Notes: generated by a model not told the origin, from the sequence alone. 64,000 nucleotides of DNA from Hydrogenophaga sp. (GCF_018780075.1 NZ_JADMKB010000132.1:20216-84215); one strand, 5' to 3'. Shown: positions 1-8,397, numbered from the stretch's first letter. A program made the numbers and translations.

Positions 1-645
1 GGGTGCCTGCACGCTCACCGGCAGGCGGTCCGTCACCTGCACGGGGACTTTGGGGAACTCGGGCTGCAGCAGCGGCGTGTCGGTCAATGCCGACACCTCG
101 CGCGCGATGCCGTACACGCTCAGGCAGTGCGCCAGGTTGGGTGTGAGCTTGAGCGTGAACAGCATGTCGTCCAGAGCCAGCTGCTCGCGGACGTTGCGGC
201 CGATCACGGCGTCATCACCCAGCTCCAGCAGGCCATTGCTCTCATCGGAGATCTGCAGTTCCTTGGCCGAGCACAGCATGCCCTGGCTTTCGATGCCGCG
301 CAGTTTGCCGAGCTTGATCTCGAAGGCTTTGCCATCTTCACCCGGTGGCAGCAGGGCACCCACAGTGGCGCAGGGAATCTTGATGCCGGCGCGGGCGTTT
401 GGCGCACCACAGACGATGCTCAGCGGAGCACCTTGCCCCACGTCCACCTGGCACACACGCAGGCGGTTGGCATTGGGGTGTTGTTCAGCGCTCAGGATCT
501 GGCCCACCACCACGCCCGTGAAAGCAGGCGCAAACGGGCGCAGTTCTTCGACCTCCAGACCGGCCATGGTCAGGGTGTCGGCCAGATGCTGACTGGTCAG
601 GGAAGGGTTGCAGAAGGCACGCAGCCAGGATTCGGGGAATTGCAT
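1..645 (-). CDS. pheT: Phenylalanine--tRNA ligase beta subunit (partial, N-terminal part)
   Basis: Beta chain of the cytoplasmic (alpha-beta)2 phenylalanyl-tRNA synthetase, which charges tRNA-Phe and carries the editing site. Only the first 215 codons are present; the gene runs off the left edge. The start is ATG at 645, giving MQFPESWLRAF, the usual N-terminus of the bacterial beta subunit. Residues about 40-150 form the EMAP/tRNA-binding domain typical of bacterial PheT (VVVGQILSAEQHPNANRL, later CSAKELQIS). It lies 36 nt after pheS and is the last visible gene of the thrS-infC-rpmI-rplT-pheS-pheT operon. Identification is by family similarity and position; nothing looks damaged in the visible part. 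Confidence 0.95.
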   Translation of the reverse strand, partial: MQFPESWLRAFCNPSLTSQHLADTLTMAGLEVEELRPFAPAFTGVVVGQILSAEQHPNANRLRVCQVDVGQGAPLSIVCGAPNARAGIKIPCATVGALLPPGEDGKAFEIKLGKLRGIESQGMLCSAKELQISDESNGLLELGDDAVIGRNVREQLALDDMLFTLKLTPNLAHCLSVYGIAREVSALTDTPLLQPEFPKVPVQVTDRLPVSVQAP

Positions 646-681
646 GAAACGACTCAGTACGTGGGCAAGCGGCGCAAGTGA

Positions 682-1734
682 TCAAGCGAACTGACGCAAG
701 AAACGGATATCGCCGTCGAAGAAGAGGCGCAGGTCGTTCACGCCATAGCGCAGCATGGTCAGGCGGTCCGGCCCCATGCCGAAGGCGAAGCCGATATAGC
801 GTTCGGGGTCCAGACCCATGTTGCGCACCACATTCGGGTGCACCTCACCGGAGCCCGCCACCTCCAGCCAGCGACCGGCCAACGGGCCGCTCTGAAACTG
901 GATGTCGATCTCGGCACTGGGTTCGGTGAACGGAAAAAAGCTGGGACGGAAACGCAGCACCAGGTCGTCGCTTTCGAAGAACGTGCGGCAGAAATCGGTG
1001 AACACGACCTTCAGGTCCTTGAAGCTCACGTTCTCGCCGATCCACAGGCCTTCGCACTGATGAAACATGGGCGAATGCGTGGCATCGCTGTCCACACGGT
1101 AGGTGCGGCCCGGCGCAATGACGCGGATCTCGGGCATGGGCAAACCAGCGTCCAGCGCGGCGCGGTGTCGCTTGACGTGCTGAACCGCATGACGGATCTG
1201 CATGGGGCTGGTGTGGGTTCGCAACAAGTTCGGCGCTTTATCGCTGCCGCCTTCCACGTAAAAAGTGTCGTGCATCGAACGCGCCGGGTGATCCTCAGGC
1301 GTGTTCAATGCAGTGAAGTTGAACCAGTCGGATTCGATCTCGGGGCCTTCGGCGACCTCAAAACCCTGTGAACTGAAGATGGCCTCAATGCGCTCCAGCG
1401 TCAGGCTCACAGGATGCAGGCCACCCTGCCCGCGCTGACGGCCAGGCAGGCTCACGTCCAGCGCTTCGGCCTTGAGTTGGGTTTCGAGTTCGGCATCCGC
1501 CAGCGCCTGGCGACGATCGTTCAGCGCCGCCTCAATGGCCTGCTTGGCCACGTTGATCGCCGCACCGCGGGTCTTCTTTTCTTCGACCGGCAGGGCCGCC
1601 ATGCCCTTCATCAGCTCGGTGATGCGGCCCGACTTGCCCAGATACAGGGCCTTGGTGTTTTCCAGATCGGCCGGGGTGGCGGCTTGCGCGAAGCCAGCGC
1701 GGGCGCTGTCAACCAGTGCGTCCAACTCGTTCAT
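682..1734 (-). CDS. pheS: Phenylalanine--tRNA ligase alpha subunit
   Basis: Catalytic alpha subunit of phenylalanyl-tRNA synthetase (class IIc), 350 aa, normal length. The N-terminal ~90 residues look like the coiled-coil tRNA-binding arm. The catalytic core shows motif 2 around [10 protein letters not shown] and motif 3 in [20 protein letters not shown]. The ATG at 1734 gives [15 protein letters not shown], which fits family N-termini. It follows rplT after a gap that contains a strong intrinsic terminator (1758-1807), so its expression is probably partly uncoupled from the ribosomal-protein genes. pheT follows 36 nt downstream. Confidence 0.97.
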   Translation of the reverse strand: MNELDALVDSARAGFAQAATPADLENTKALYLGKSGRITELMKGMAALPVEEKKTRGAAINVAKQAIEAALNDRRQALADAELETQLKAEALDVSLPGRQRGQGGLHPVSLTLERIEAIFSSQGFEVAEGPEIESDWFNFTALNTPEDHPARSMHDTFYVEGGSDKAPNLLRTHTSPMQIRHAVQHVKRHRAALDAGLPMPEIRVIAPGRTYRVDSDATHSPMFHQCEGLWIGENVSFKDLKVVFTDFCRTFFESDDLVLRFRPSFFPFTEPSAEIDIQFQSGPLAGRWLEVAGSGEVHPNVVRNMGLDPERYIGFAFGMGPDRLTMLRYGVNDLRLFFDGDIRFLRQFA

Positions 1735-1757
1735 GTGTGTTCAGGATTGGGCAAAAC

Positions 1758-1807
1758 AAAAAAAGGGGTTGAGAGCACCGAGGGAATCCCTCAAGCCTCA
1801 ACCCCTT
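1758..1807 (-). terminator. Intercistronic terminator/attenuator between rplT and pheS
   Basis: In the transcribed (minus) direction an 11-bp stem (AAGGGGTTGAG pairing with CTCAACCCCTT, 1797-1807 with 1763-1773) encloses a smaller GAGGG-AAT-CCCTC hairpin and runs straight into seven U residues. This is a textbook intrinsic terminator placed inside the operon, 23 nt before the pheS start. In E. coli the same interval holds the pheM leader-peptide attenuator; here I see no convincing Phe-rich peptide, so the control mode, if any, is unknown. Confidence 0.75.
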
Positions 1808-1862
1808 TGAGCGACGGGAAACCACTTTCACCCTTGCGGGCAACCGTGGCCTCCGCCGTGAA

Positions 1863-2222
1863 TCAAGCGGCCAGCTTGGCTTTGACTTGCTCCACGATGC
1901 TGTTGAAAGCAGCAACGTCGTTGACGGCCAGATCGGCCAGGACCTTGCGGTCGATCTCGATCTGGGCCTTCTTCAGGCCGTTGGCGAACTGGCTGTACGT
2001 CAGGCCGCAAGCACGTGCACCGGCGTTGATACGCGCGATCCACAGCTGACGAAAGACGCGCTTCTTGGTACGGCGGTCGCGGTAGGCGTATTGCCCAGCC
2101 TTCATCACCGCCTGTTTGGCGATGCGGAAGACGTTACCGCGGCGACCGCGAAAGCCCTTTGCAAGGGCGAGAACTTTTTTGTGACGGGCGCGTGCCGTTA
2201 CACCACGTTTGACGCGAGGCAT
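1863..2222 (-). CDS. rplT: 50S ribosomal protein L20
   Basis: Large-subunit ribosomal protein L20, 119 aa (usual length), which binds 23S rRNA early in assembly. The lysine/arginine-rich N-terminus [18 protein letters not shown] and the segment [28 protein letters not shown] are diagnostic. It lies 24 nt after rpmI in the usual infC-rpmI-rplT order. In other proteobacteria L20 represses the rpmI-rplT mRNA; the long infC-rpmI gap here could serve that role, but this is only inference. Confidence 0.98.
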   Translation of the reverse strand: MPRVKRGVTARARHKKVLALAKGFRGRRGNVFRIAKQAVMKAGQYAYRDRRTKKRVFRQLWIARINAGARACGLTYSQFANGLKKAQIEIDRKVLADLAVNDVAAFNSIVEQVKAKLAA

Positions 2223-2246
2223 GTGTAGCTCCTTGTTCGTCGTTGA

Positions 2247-2450
2247 TCAAATGCCCATGCCGGGCAGCATCTGCGCCATGTGACCCATATTGGTCTCATG
2301 GACAGTCACCGCACCACGCAGATGGCGCTTGTTCTTGGTGGTCTTCTTGGTCAGGATGTGACGTTTGAAGGCTTGACCGCGCTTGACGGTGCCACCGGGA
2401 CGAACGCGAAAACGCTTCTTCGCGCTGCTCTTGGTCTTCATTTTGGGCAT
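2247..2450 (-). CDS. rpmI: 50S ribosomal protein L35
   Basis: Large-subunit ribosomal protein L35, 67 aa. The reading frame is open further upstream, but the family start [14 protein letters not shown] maps to ATG 2448-2450, preceded by an AAAGGAG-type Shine-Dalgarno sequence (AAAAGGAGC just before the ATG). The body is rich in Lys/Arg with the conserved [16 protein letters not shown] stretch. It sits between infC and rplT. Confidence 0.97.
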   Translation of the reverse strand: MPKMKTKSSAKKRFRVRPGGTVKRGQAFKRHILTKKTTKNKRHLRGAVTVHETNMGHMAQMLPGMGI

Positions 2451-2629
2451 CTTCATGCTCCTTTTCATTTGTGCTCGTGAGGCGCCGCGAACCTTCCGCG
2501 GACTTGTTGGCCCCGAGCCACTTTTGATGAAAAGCCTTTCGGCTTCCCAATTCGGCACCACAGCTTCCACCGCAGGCCTCGAACCGGCAGGAGACTACCC
2601 TGCCCGTCCAATCTTGTTACTGCACGGTC
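2451..2629 (-). promoter_or_regulatory. Long infC-rpmI intercistronic leader with hairpins
   Basis: The 179-nt spacer is unusually long for this otherwise compact operon. In the transcript it contains a tight AAGCC-GAAA-GGCTT hairpin (around 2533-2550) and further G+C-rich pairing potential. By analogy with the L20-binding leader of rpmI-rplT in other bacteria it could be an L20 autoregulatory site. The structure has not been compared with a covariance model, so this is a weak suggestion. Confidence 0.3.
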
Positions 2630-3238
2630 TCAAGACGCCGAAGACTCGGTGCTTTGCACTGGAGTCTCAGCCTTGGGCGCGCCACCACCAGCTTTCTTGC
2701 GCCCTGGTGCGATCATCATGATCATCTGGCGCCCTTCGAGCTTGGGAAACTGCTCGATCACGATCGAATCGGCCAACTCATCGCGGATGCGGTTGAGCAA
2801 GGCCAGCCCGAGTTCCTGGTGCGTGATCTCGCGCCCGCGAAAGCGCAGCGTGATCTTGCATTTGTCGCCATCATCCAAGAAGCGCCGAATATTGCGCATC
2901 TTGATGTTGTAGTCACCGTCGTCGGTGCCCGGGCGGAACTTGATTTCCTTGATCTCGATGACCGTCTGCTTGGCCTTGGCTTCCGCTGCCTTTTTCTGCT
3001 CCTGGTACTTGAACTTGCCGTAGTCCATCAGGCGACACACAGGCGGCACAGCGGTCGCAGCGATTTCAACCAGATCCACGTCCAGCTCACCGGCCATGCG
3101 CAGCGCTTCCATCAGACTGACGATGCCCAGCGGCTCGTTCTCGGGGCCGTTGAGGCGAACCTCTGGGGCCATGATTTCACGGTTCAGTCGGTGTGCGCGC
3201 TCTTCGCGTTGGCGGCGGTCGCGAAAGTTGGTAGCTAT
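2630..3238 (-). CDS. infC: Translation initiation factor IF-3 with probable AUA start codon
   Basis: IF-3 binds the 30S subunit, prevents premature 50S joining and rejects non-canonical start codons. The family N-terminus [18 protein letters not shown] is directly preceded by an in-frame ATA (3236-3238), itself 7 nt after AAAGGA, a good Shine-Dalgarno sequence. No ATG, GTG or TTG lies at the right place; the nearest in-frame upstream ATG would add 46 residues without resemblance to IF-3. Starting at ATA gives 202 aa. AUU/AUC-type starts in infC underlie autoregulation in E. coli, so an AUA start would fit the same logic. N-domain, lysine-rich linker ([13 protein letters not shown]) and C-domain ([12 protein letters not shown]) are intact; the tail is a short Ser/Ala-rich extension. 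Confidence 0.93.
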   Translation of the reverse strand: MATNFRDRRQREERAHRLNREIMAPEVRLNGPENEPLGIVSLMEALRMAGELDVDLVEIAATAVPPVCRLMDYGKFKYQEQKKAAEAKAKQTVIEIKEIKFRPGTDDGDYNIKMRNIRRFLDDGDKCKITLRFRGREITHQELGLALLNRIRDELADSIVIEQFPKLEGRQMIMMIAPGRKKAGGGAPKAETPVQSTESSAS

Positions 3239-3347
3239 GGTGAATTCCTTTGTGTGGGCAGAAATGACAGATGGGCAACCCCTCGGTCGCCCCATTGCAT
3301 CTGCGATGTGCGCAGCAGCCGCAAGGGGATCAACCGGATGTTTGAGA

Positions 3348-5255
3348 TCAAACCTTGGATGAAACGTCTGCCGCAATCAATCTGGAAAAGTCTTCCAGCG
3401 GCATGACACCGAGGTCTTTGTTACCTCGCGCCCGCACAGCCACGGCGCCAGCTTCTTTCTCTTTGTCGCCCACGACAAGGATGTAAGGCAGCTTTTGCAA
3501 CGCGTGCTCCCGTATTTTATACGTTATTTTCTCGTTGCGCAGGTCGGTCATGACCCTAAGCCCTTGATTTTGCAGCGATTTGACAATTTCGCGACAGTAA
3601 TCGGCCTGCGAGTCGGTGATGTTGAGCACCGCGACCTGCACCGGCGCCAGCCAAACGGGCAAGGCGCCGGCGTGCTGCTCGATCAGGATGCCGATGAAAC
3701 GCTCCAAGCTGCCCACGATGGCGCGGTGCAACATGATGGGGCGGTGGCGTGAGCCATCCTCTCCCACGTACTCGGCATCCAGGCGCTCGGGCAGATTCGG
3801 GTCCACCTGAATGGTGCCGCACTGCCACGGACGACCCAGCGCGTCTTTCAGCGTGTACTCGATCTTCGGACCGTAAAAGGCCCCCTCACCCGGCAAATAT
3901 TCGAAATTGCAGCCGGAGGCCTTCAAGCCCTCTGCCAATGCGGCCTCGGCACGGTCCCAGCTTTCTTCTGTGCCGATGCGCTTTTCTGGCCGGGTGGACA
4001 GCTTGTAAATGATGTCGGTGAAGCCGAAGTCCTTGTAGACCTTTTGTAGCAGTGTGGTGAAAGCCACCACCTCAGCCTGAATCTGATCCTCGGTGCAGAA
4101 GATGTGGCCGTCGTCCTGGGTAAACGCGCGCACCCGCATGATGCCGTGAAGCCCGCCCGAGGGCTCGTTGCGATGGCACTGGCCGAACTCGCCAAAACGC
4201 AGCGGAAGATCACGGTAGCTCTTAATGCCCTGCTTGAAGATGATGATGTGACCCGGACAGTTCATCGGCTTCAAGGCGTAATCGCGCTTTTCCGACTCGG
4301 TCACGAACATGTTCTCACGGTACTTGTCCCAGTGGCCGGTCTTCTCCCACAAGCCCTGATCCAGGATCTGCGGACCCTTGACCTCCTGGTAACCGTTGTC
4401 GCGATACACCTTGCGCATGTACTGCTCAACCTCTTGCCAAACCGTCCACCCCTTGGGGTGCCAGAACACCGTCCCTGGCGAGTATTCGTCAATGTGAAAC
4501 AGATCCAGCTCACGACCCAGCTTGCGGTGATCGCGCTTCTCCGCCTCTTCCAGCATCGTCAGGTACTGCTGCAACTCGTCTTTGGTCGCCCAAGCCGTGC
4601 CGTAGATGCGCTGCAGCATCTCGTTGCGATGATCGCCGCGCCAGTAGGCACCGGCCACTTTCATCAGCTTGAAATGCTTGAGCTTGCCGGTGCTGGGCAC
4701 GTGCGGGCCACGACACAGGTCTTCAAAAGCGCCTTCGCGGTACAGCGACACGTCTTCGTTGCTCGGGATGCTGGCGATGATTTCGGCCTTGTAGTGCTCA
4801 CCCAGGCCTTTGAAATAGGCAACAGCCTCATCGCGTGGCAGCACGCGACGCACGACCGGCTCATCCTTGCCCGCCAGCTCGGTCATGCGTTTTTCGATCG
4901 CCACCAAATCTTCGGGCGTGAAGGGGCGTTTGTATGAAAAGTCGTAAAAGAAGCCGTGCTCGATCACAGGACCGATGGTCACCTGGGCGTCGGGAAACAG
5001 CTCTTTCACCGCATATGCCAGCAAGTGGGCTGTGGAGTGACGGATGACCTCCAGGCCATCGGCGTCCTTGGCGGTGACGATGGACAGCGGGCTGTCGGAA
5101 GTGATCAGAAAACTGGTGTCCACCACCTTGCCATTGATCTTCCCAGCCAAGGCGGCCTTCGCCAGCCCGGCGCCGATGGAAGCAGCGACCTCAGCCACTG
5201 TGACCGGACCGGGAAATTCGCGTTGTGAACCGTCGGGAAGCGTGATGTGAAGCAT
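3348..5255 (-). CDS. thrS: Threonine--tRNA ligase
   Basis: Cytoplasmic threonyl-tRNA synthetase, 635 aa, full length. The start chosen is ATG 5255 ([16 protein letters not shown], the beginning of the TGS domain); a start ten codons upstream is possible but would lie in the terminator-bearing leader. Domains in order: TGS (1-~60), second additional/editing domain with the HSTAHLL zinc-type motif, class II catalytic core (motif 2 around [11 protein letters not shown], motif 3 near the [16 protein letters not shown] block), and anticodon-binding domain (~535 onward). It is the first gene of the operon with infC. Expression is probably governed by the Thr-rich leader peptide and terminator upstream (5271-5381). 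Confidence 0.97.
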   Translation of the reverse strand: MLHITLPDGSQREFPGPVTVAEVAASIGAGLAKAALAGKINGKVVDTSFLITSDSPLSIVTAKDADGLEVIRHSTAHLLAYAVKELFPDAQVTIGPVIEHGFFYDFSYKRPFTPEDLVAIEKRMTELAGKDEPVVRRVLPRDEAVAYFKGLGEHYKAEIIASIPSNEDVSLYREGAFEDLCRGPHVPSTGKLKHFKLMKVAGAYWRGDHRNEMLQRIYGTAWATKDELQQYLTMLEEAEKRDHRKLGRELDLFHIDEYSPGTVFWHPKGWTVWQEVEQYMRKVYRDNGYQEVKGPQILDQGLWEKTGHWDKYRENMFVTESEKRDYALKPMNCPGHIIIFKQGIKSYRDLPLRFGEFGQCHRNEPSGGLHGIMRVRAFTQDDGHIFCTEDQIQAEVVAFTTLLQKVYKDFGFTDIIYKLSTRPEKRIGTEESWDRAEAALAEGLKASGCNFEYLPGEGAFYGPKIEYTLKDALGRPWQCGTIQVDPNLPERLDAEYVGEDGSRHRPIMLHRAIVGSLERFIGILIEQHAGALPVWLAPVQVAVLNITDSQADYCREIVKSLQNQGLRVMTDLRNEKITYKIREHALQKLPYILVVGDKEKEAGAVAVRARGNKDLGVMPLEDFSRLIAADVSSKV

Positions 5256-5270
5256 GGGAAGTCCAGAAAC

Positions 5271-5295
5271 AAAAAAGCGCGGCAAGGGCCGCGCT
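5271..5295 (-). terminator. Attenuator terminator in the thrS leader
   Basis: In transcript sense: A-GCGCGGC, loop CCUU, GCCGCGC-U followed by six U residues, ending about 16 nt before the thrS ATG. A perfect 7-bp G+C stem plus a U-tract between promoter and first gene can only make sense as a regulated (attenuating) terminator. It is the putative 3:4 hairpin of the leader described at 5340-5381. Confidence 0.85.
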
Positions 5296-5324
5296 GAAGA
5301 TGGAGAAGAAAAGGAACGGGCAGG

Positions 5325-5374
5325 CGCGAACTGCAGACCTCAATAAGTCAAAGACATCGTCTTCGTAGTTCGCG
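5325..5374 (-). promoter_or_regulatory. 1:2 protector hairpin of the thrS attenuator
   Basis: CGCGAACT (transcript sense; genomic 5367-5374), which lies in codons 3-5 of the leader peptide, is perfectly complementary over 8 bp to AGTTCGCG (genomic 5325-5332) just after the peptide stop. The downstream arm also contains CGCGC, which can instead pair with GCGCG in the 5' arm of the terminator. This gives the mutually exclusive 1:2, 2:3 and 3:4 pairings expected of ribosome-mediated attenuation. Confidence 0.7.
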
Positions 5375-5381
5375 GTGTCAT
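5340..5381 (-). CDS. Putative threonine-rich leader peptide of thrS
   Basis: A 14-codon frame with ATG at 5381 and TGA at 5340 encodes MTPRTTKTMSLTY: five threonines in 13 residues (codons ACA, ACT, ACG, ACG, ACT). It sits about 45 nt upstream of a strong terminator and about 85 nt upstream of thrS. Threonine codons 5, 6 and 8 overlap or directly follow arm 1 of the leader hairpin, so a ribosome stalled for lack of Thr-tRNA would mask that arm. The Shine-Dalgarno sequence is weak (AAAGG about 12 nt upstream). I know of no description of such a peptide before thrS; in E. coli thrS is controlled translationally by its own protein. Confidence 0.7.
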   Translation of the reverse strand: MTPRTTKTMSLTY

Positions 5382-5432
5382 AACCAGACTTGCCTTTCTC
5401 ACTCTTGCATGATCTAAAGCGGTAATTTTCCC

Positions 5433-5461
5433 ATAAAAATGCGTTCACCCCACTGCGTCAA
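5433..5461 (-). promoter_or_regulatory. Predicted sigma-70 promoter of thrS operon
   Basis: Minus-strand TTGACG (5456-5461) is separated by exactly 17 bp from TTTTAT (5433-5438). Transcription would start near 5425, giving a leader of about 170 nt that includes the Thr-rich peptide and the attenuator. The match is 5/6 and 4/6 to consensus; not experimentally supported. Confidence 0.5.
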
Positions 5462-5556
5462 TGCATCAGTCGTCACTCCATCTACCGACCGATACAGATT
5501 CTTCAAACGTCGTGAACCGAAAACGCCACCACAAGCTGGCCGCGAAACGAAGCGAG

Positions 5557-5930
5557 TCACCCGTGTTCAAGGCGATGCCATCTGATTTTCCACAAGATGC
5601 CCAAGTTGCCTGAGGTCAGCAAGCTGACCCTGCGCCCGATCCAGTACCGCTTGGAAGCAGAGATTTCCGGCCCCTCTAAGATCGTCATCGAATCCCATTG
5701 CCAGCAAAGTTCGGTGGGGTGGCCCAGCCTCGCGTTTGAGGCTTTGTCCAACGTCGATGGCCAGACACTCCCGTGTGAACAGATCGACCACCGTCAGCGT
5801 CCGCAACTCAAGCCTATCGAACAACGCATCAGCGACGAAGTCCGTGCTCCAGATTTCGTTCATGGCGTGCGCCAGTTGCTTGGGCTGACGCAGCTGTGCT
5901 GCCTTGTTGCGCCAATAGCTGACGCCCCCG
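5557..5930 (-). mobile_element. Decayed IS3-family transposase (OrfB) relic
   Basis: Reading the minus strand, residues such as YWRNKAAQLRQPKQLAHAM and then NEIWSTDFVADALF and TVVDLFTRECLAID match the integrase-core (rve, DDE) region of IS3-type OrfB transposases, including the first catalytic Asp in the W-S-T-D-F block. After GQSLK the frame breaks: resemblance to the second catalytic region (a degenerate DSMTILEGPEI stretch) continues in another frame, and a GxLVENQMAS piece resembling the GKPVENAFIES motif returns to the first. No intact orfA, no complete orfB and no terminal repeats are seen, so it is a dead fragment. It lies immediately upstream of the thrS promoter; the rest of 5470-5560 shows nothing recognisable. 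Confidence 0.65.
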
Positions 5931-6036
5931 GATGATCATAGGCACGTTGTGAATGCCGGAGCGCCCGAGCCTGGCTTGTCCAAGCAGGAGTGGGCAAACC
6001 CGCCCCAACCTGAACCCGGTTGGCCCCGAAAAGGCG

Positions 6037-6066
6037 AAAAAAAACCGAGGAGCTCTCGGGTTTTTT
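6037..6066 (-). terminator. Intrinsic terminator after the DUF4189-like gene
   Basis: A CCGAG/CTCGG stem flanked by A8 on one side and T6 on the other, about 30 nt past the stop codon at 6096. The A and T runs make it potentially bidirectional. Confidence 0.7.
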
Positions 6067-6095
6067 GCTTCAAGCCACCACAGGCGGCCAGCGCG

Positions 6096-6491
6096 TCAGT
6101 TGCACTGCGTTTCCAGCCAACCGGGGATTTCACACGAAACCCCGCCCTTGGCAATGCACTGGGACAAGGCGCGGGAATCAGCAACCTCTTTGGAGCTCGC
6201 GCTGCCCACCCCCCACACGCCATTGCCAGCAGCCCACGCAGCCGAACCGCAGGTCCCGTTGCCGGAAAACTCCAGGACCACAGCACAGCCTGCGCCACTG
6301 TCGTCCGCGCATTTGTCGACCACATCGCTGTTGGCTTCAGGCTGTGACGTGTAGTTGACCACGATCGCCCCATAACCGTTCGACGTGTTGACGGCAATGG
6401 CACCCCTTGCAGTCGTGTCACCACCGCCACCACAAGCCGCCAAAGCCGCCGCGATGGACAGCGCAGACACCCATTTCCAATTGATCAACAC
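6096..6491 (-). CDS. DUF4189-like secreted lipoprotein
   Basis: A 131-aa predicted lipoprotein. The GTG start at 6491 is chosen because AGGAG lies 8 nt before it and it yields a clean signal (VLINWKW, hydrophobic stretch) with lipobox LAAC followed by GGGG. The mature part contains YGAIVVNYTSQPEANSDVVDKC, then a GNGVWGVGSASSKEVADSRALSQC segment, the layout of DUF4189 proteins: Gly/aromatic repeats with paired cysteines, six in the mature domain. Such domains are found in small exported proteins of unknown function. It is monocistronic, with its own terminator (6037-6066). Confidence 0.8.
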   Translation of the reverse strand: MLINWKWVSALSIAAALAACGGGGDTTARGAIAVNTSNGYGAIVVNYTSQPEANSDVVDKCADDSGAGCAVVLEFSGNGTCGSAAWAAGNGVWGVGSASSKEVADSRALSQCIAKGGVSCEIPGWLETQCN

Positions 6492-6649
6492 TTGAATCTC
6501 TCCTGTTTGTGACGGGCGGGCATGCCAGCCCAGATCGGCAAATACGCCAACGGCGTCTAGTCTATCGCCGGGCAACAACGCTGCCTGTATGAAATTGGCG
6601 ACACACGCCAGCCCCCGTCGTGGTGCGCGCGGCAACGGTTGTGCGCCGC

Positions 6650-6702
6650 AATGCTCACAAAAACGGAATGGCCCCTGGAGCACCGCAGCGCTCAGGGGCC
6701 AT
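6650..6702 (-). terminator. Terminator downstream of aceA
   Basis: A 10-bp perfect stem ATGGCCCCTG/CAGGGGCCAT (6668-6677 with 6693-6702), extended internally by AGC/GCG pairing, followed on the minus strand by a U-rich run. It lies about 60 nt beyond the aceA stop. The remaining sequence of 6492-6764 shows no gene. Confidence 0.6.
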
Positions 6703-6764
6703 ATCGCAAGTTGCTGCACAGGACGCGCCAGCGGACCAGCGCACACCCGCAGCAGCGCGCTATC

Positions 6765-8096
6765 TCAGTGGAACTGCTCTTCTTCGGTCGAGCCGGTGAG
6801 GGCCTTCACACTGGAAGAACCACCCTGGATCACGGTGGTCACGTCGTCAAAATAACCCGCGCCCACCTCCTGCTGGTGCGAGACAAAGGTGTAGCCCTTG
6901 TCGCGAGCGGCGAATTCCTGCTCCTGCACCATCTCCGTGTAGTGCTTCATGCCTTCACCACGGGCGTAAGCGTGGGCGAACTGGAAGGTGTTGAACCAGT
7001 TGATGTGAATGCCGGCCAGCGTAATGAACTGGTAGCGGTAGCCCAGAGCGGCCAGGTCTTCCTGGAAGGAAGCGATCTGCTTGTCATCCAGGTTCTTCTT
7101 CCAGTTGAAAGAAGGCGAGCAGTTGTAGGACAGCAGCTTGCCAGGGCAGGCGGCTTGCACAGCCTGCGCGAATTCGCGGGCAAAGCCGATGTCGGGCACG
7201 CCGGTCTCGCACCACACCAGGTCGGCGTAGGGGGCGTAGGCCACACCGCGGCTGATGGCTTGCTCCAGGCCATTCTTGACACGGTAGAAGCCTTCTTGCG
7301 TGCGCTCACCGGTCAGGAACGGCTTGTCGTTGGCGTCGTGGTCGCTGGTGATCAGGTTGGCGGCTTCAGCATCGGTACGGGCCAACACGATGGTGGAAAC
7401 ACCCATCACGTCGGCAGCGAAGCGGGCAGCGATCAGTTTTTCGCAAGCCTCCTGCGTGGGCACGAGCACCTTGCCACCCATGTGGCCACACTTCTTCACG
7501 GCGGCCAGCTGGTCCTCGAAGTGAACGCCAGCGGCACCGGCGGCGATCATGTTCTTCATCAGTTCGAAGGCATTGAGCACGCCACCGAAACCGGCTTCAG
7601 CATCGGCCACGATGGGCAGGAAATAGTCCACGAAATCGCTGGAGCCTGGCTCGATGCCACGGCCCCACTGGATTTCGTCGGCGCGCTTGAAGGTGTTGTT
7701 GATGCGGCGGACCATGGTCGGCACCGAGTCGTAGGCGTACAGCGACTGGTCGGGGTACATGGTCTCGCTGGTGTTGCCGTCGGCGGCGACCTGCCAGCCC
7801 GACAGATACACGGCTTCCAGACCAGCCTTGGCCTGCTGCATGGCCTGGCCGGCGGTGATGGCACCGAAGGCGTTGACGTAGCCCTTCTTGGCGCCGCCGT
7901 TGACCTTGTCCCACAGCTTTTCGGCGCCGCGCTTGGCCAGCGTGTGCTCGATCTGCATGCTGCCGCGCAGCCGCACGACGTCAGCGGCAGAGTAGCCGCG
8001 CTTGACACCCTTCCAGCGGGGGTTGGTGGCCCAGTCTTTTTCCAGGGCGTCGATCTGCTGTTGGCGGCTGAGTTGTTCGGTAAGGGACTGGGGCAT
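6765..8096 (-). CDS. aceA: Isocitrate lyase
   Basis: Cleaves isocitrate to succinate and glyoxylate, the first step of the glyoxylate shunt for growth on acetate or fatty acids. 443 aa. ATG 8096 ([15 protein letters not shown]) is preceded by GGAGAG at 5 nt; the frame is open further upstream but without a signal. The catalytic cysteine motif [17 protein letters not shown] is present, as are [12 protein letters not shown], the Mg-binding [10 protein letters not shown] region and the NCSPSFNWK active-site loop. Upstream are two palindromic operators (8172-8217). With acs (30.8 kb) it belongs to acetate use. The malate synthase gene is not in the window. Confidence 0.96.
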   Translation of the reverse strand: MPQSLTEQLSRQQQIDALEKDWATNPRWKGVKRGYSAADVVRLRGSMQIEHTLAKRGAEKLWDKVNGGAKKGYVNAFGAITAGQAMQQAKAGLEAVYLSGWQVAADGNTSETMYPDQSLYAYDSVPTMVRRINNTFKRADEIQWGRGIEPGSSDFVDYFLPIVADAEAGFGGVLNAFELMKNMIAAGAAGVHFEDQLAAVKKCGHMGGKVLVPTQEACEKLIAARFAADVMGVSTIVLARTDAEAANLITSDHDANDKPFLTGERTQEGFYRVKNGLEQAISRGVAYAPYADLVWCETGVPDIGFAREFAQAVQAACPGKLLSYNCSPSFNWKKNLDDKQIASFQEDLAALGYRYQFITLAGIHINWFNTFQFAHAYARGEGMKHYTEMVQEQEFAARDKGYTFVSHQQEVGAGYFDDVTTVIQGGSSSVKALTGSTEEEQFH

Positions 8097-8171
8097 TTGA
8101 ACTCTCCATGAGGTTGAAAGAAGGGGGCTGGCAGCGCCCGCCTGCAAACGGGATGCTGATGGGCCTACTTT

Positions 8172-8189
8172 AAGTCTTATAGAAGACTT
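8172..8189. promoter_or_regulatory. Operator 1 upstream of aceA
   Basis: AAGTCTTATAGAAGACTT, an 18-bp inverted repeat with one mismatched pair, about 85 bp before the aceA ATG. It shares the core GTCTTAT..AAGAC with the second site (8204-8217), centre-to-centre 30 bp, i.e. near three helical turns. The cognate regulator is unknown and not encoded next door. Confidence 0.65.
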
Positions 8190-8203
8190 TTTAAAGCTCT
8201 TAT

Positions 8204-8217
8204 GTCTTATATAAGAC
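8204..8217. promoter_or_regulatory. Operator 2 upstream of aceA
   Basis: GTCTTATATAAGAC, a perfect 14-bp palindrome and second copy of the aceA operator motif. The surrounding 8160-8340 stretch is distinctly A+T-rich compared with the genes on either side, as expected for a control region. Confidence 0.7.
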
Positions 8218-8278
8218 AAAAAAAGTTTTGTTTTAAATCAACAAGATTTAAGCAGAATGCCGCATTATGGAATAATTT

Positions 8279-8293
8279 TTCTTGTATCAAGAA
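8279..8293. promoter_or_regulatory. Inverted repeat TTCTTG-TAT-CAAGAA
   Basis: A 6-bp inverted repeat in the A+T-rich gap between aceA and the divergent DMT gene; a further TTCTTG lies 19 bp downstream. It could be another protein-binding site for either gene. Apart from this and the two operators, 8097-8397 shows no gene. Confidence 0.35.
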
Positions 8294-8397
8294 AATTTCT
8301 TGCAACGCAACATTTCCGTTTTTCATATTAAGAAAACATGTTCTCTCATGCCGAAAGTGGGCGGCCCTGAAACCCTGATGAGGCATGATCGCCCCCC

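Noticed and set aside
1709..1915. Possible Phe leader peptide before pheS
   Set aside because: The frame through the rplT-pheS gap has only scattered Phe codons, no credible start and runs into pheS; no pheM-like peptide.
5191..5448. 85-codon minus-strand frame covering the thrS leader
   Set aside because: Overlaps the start of thrS and the terminator hairpin; product unlike any family. The short Thr-rich frame explains the region better.
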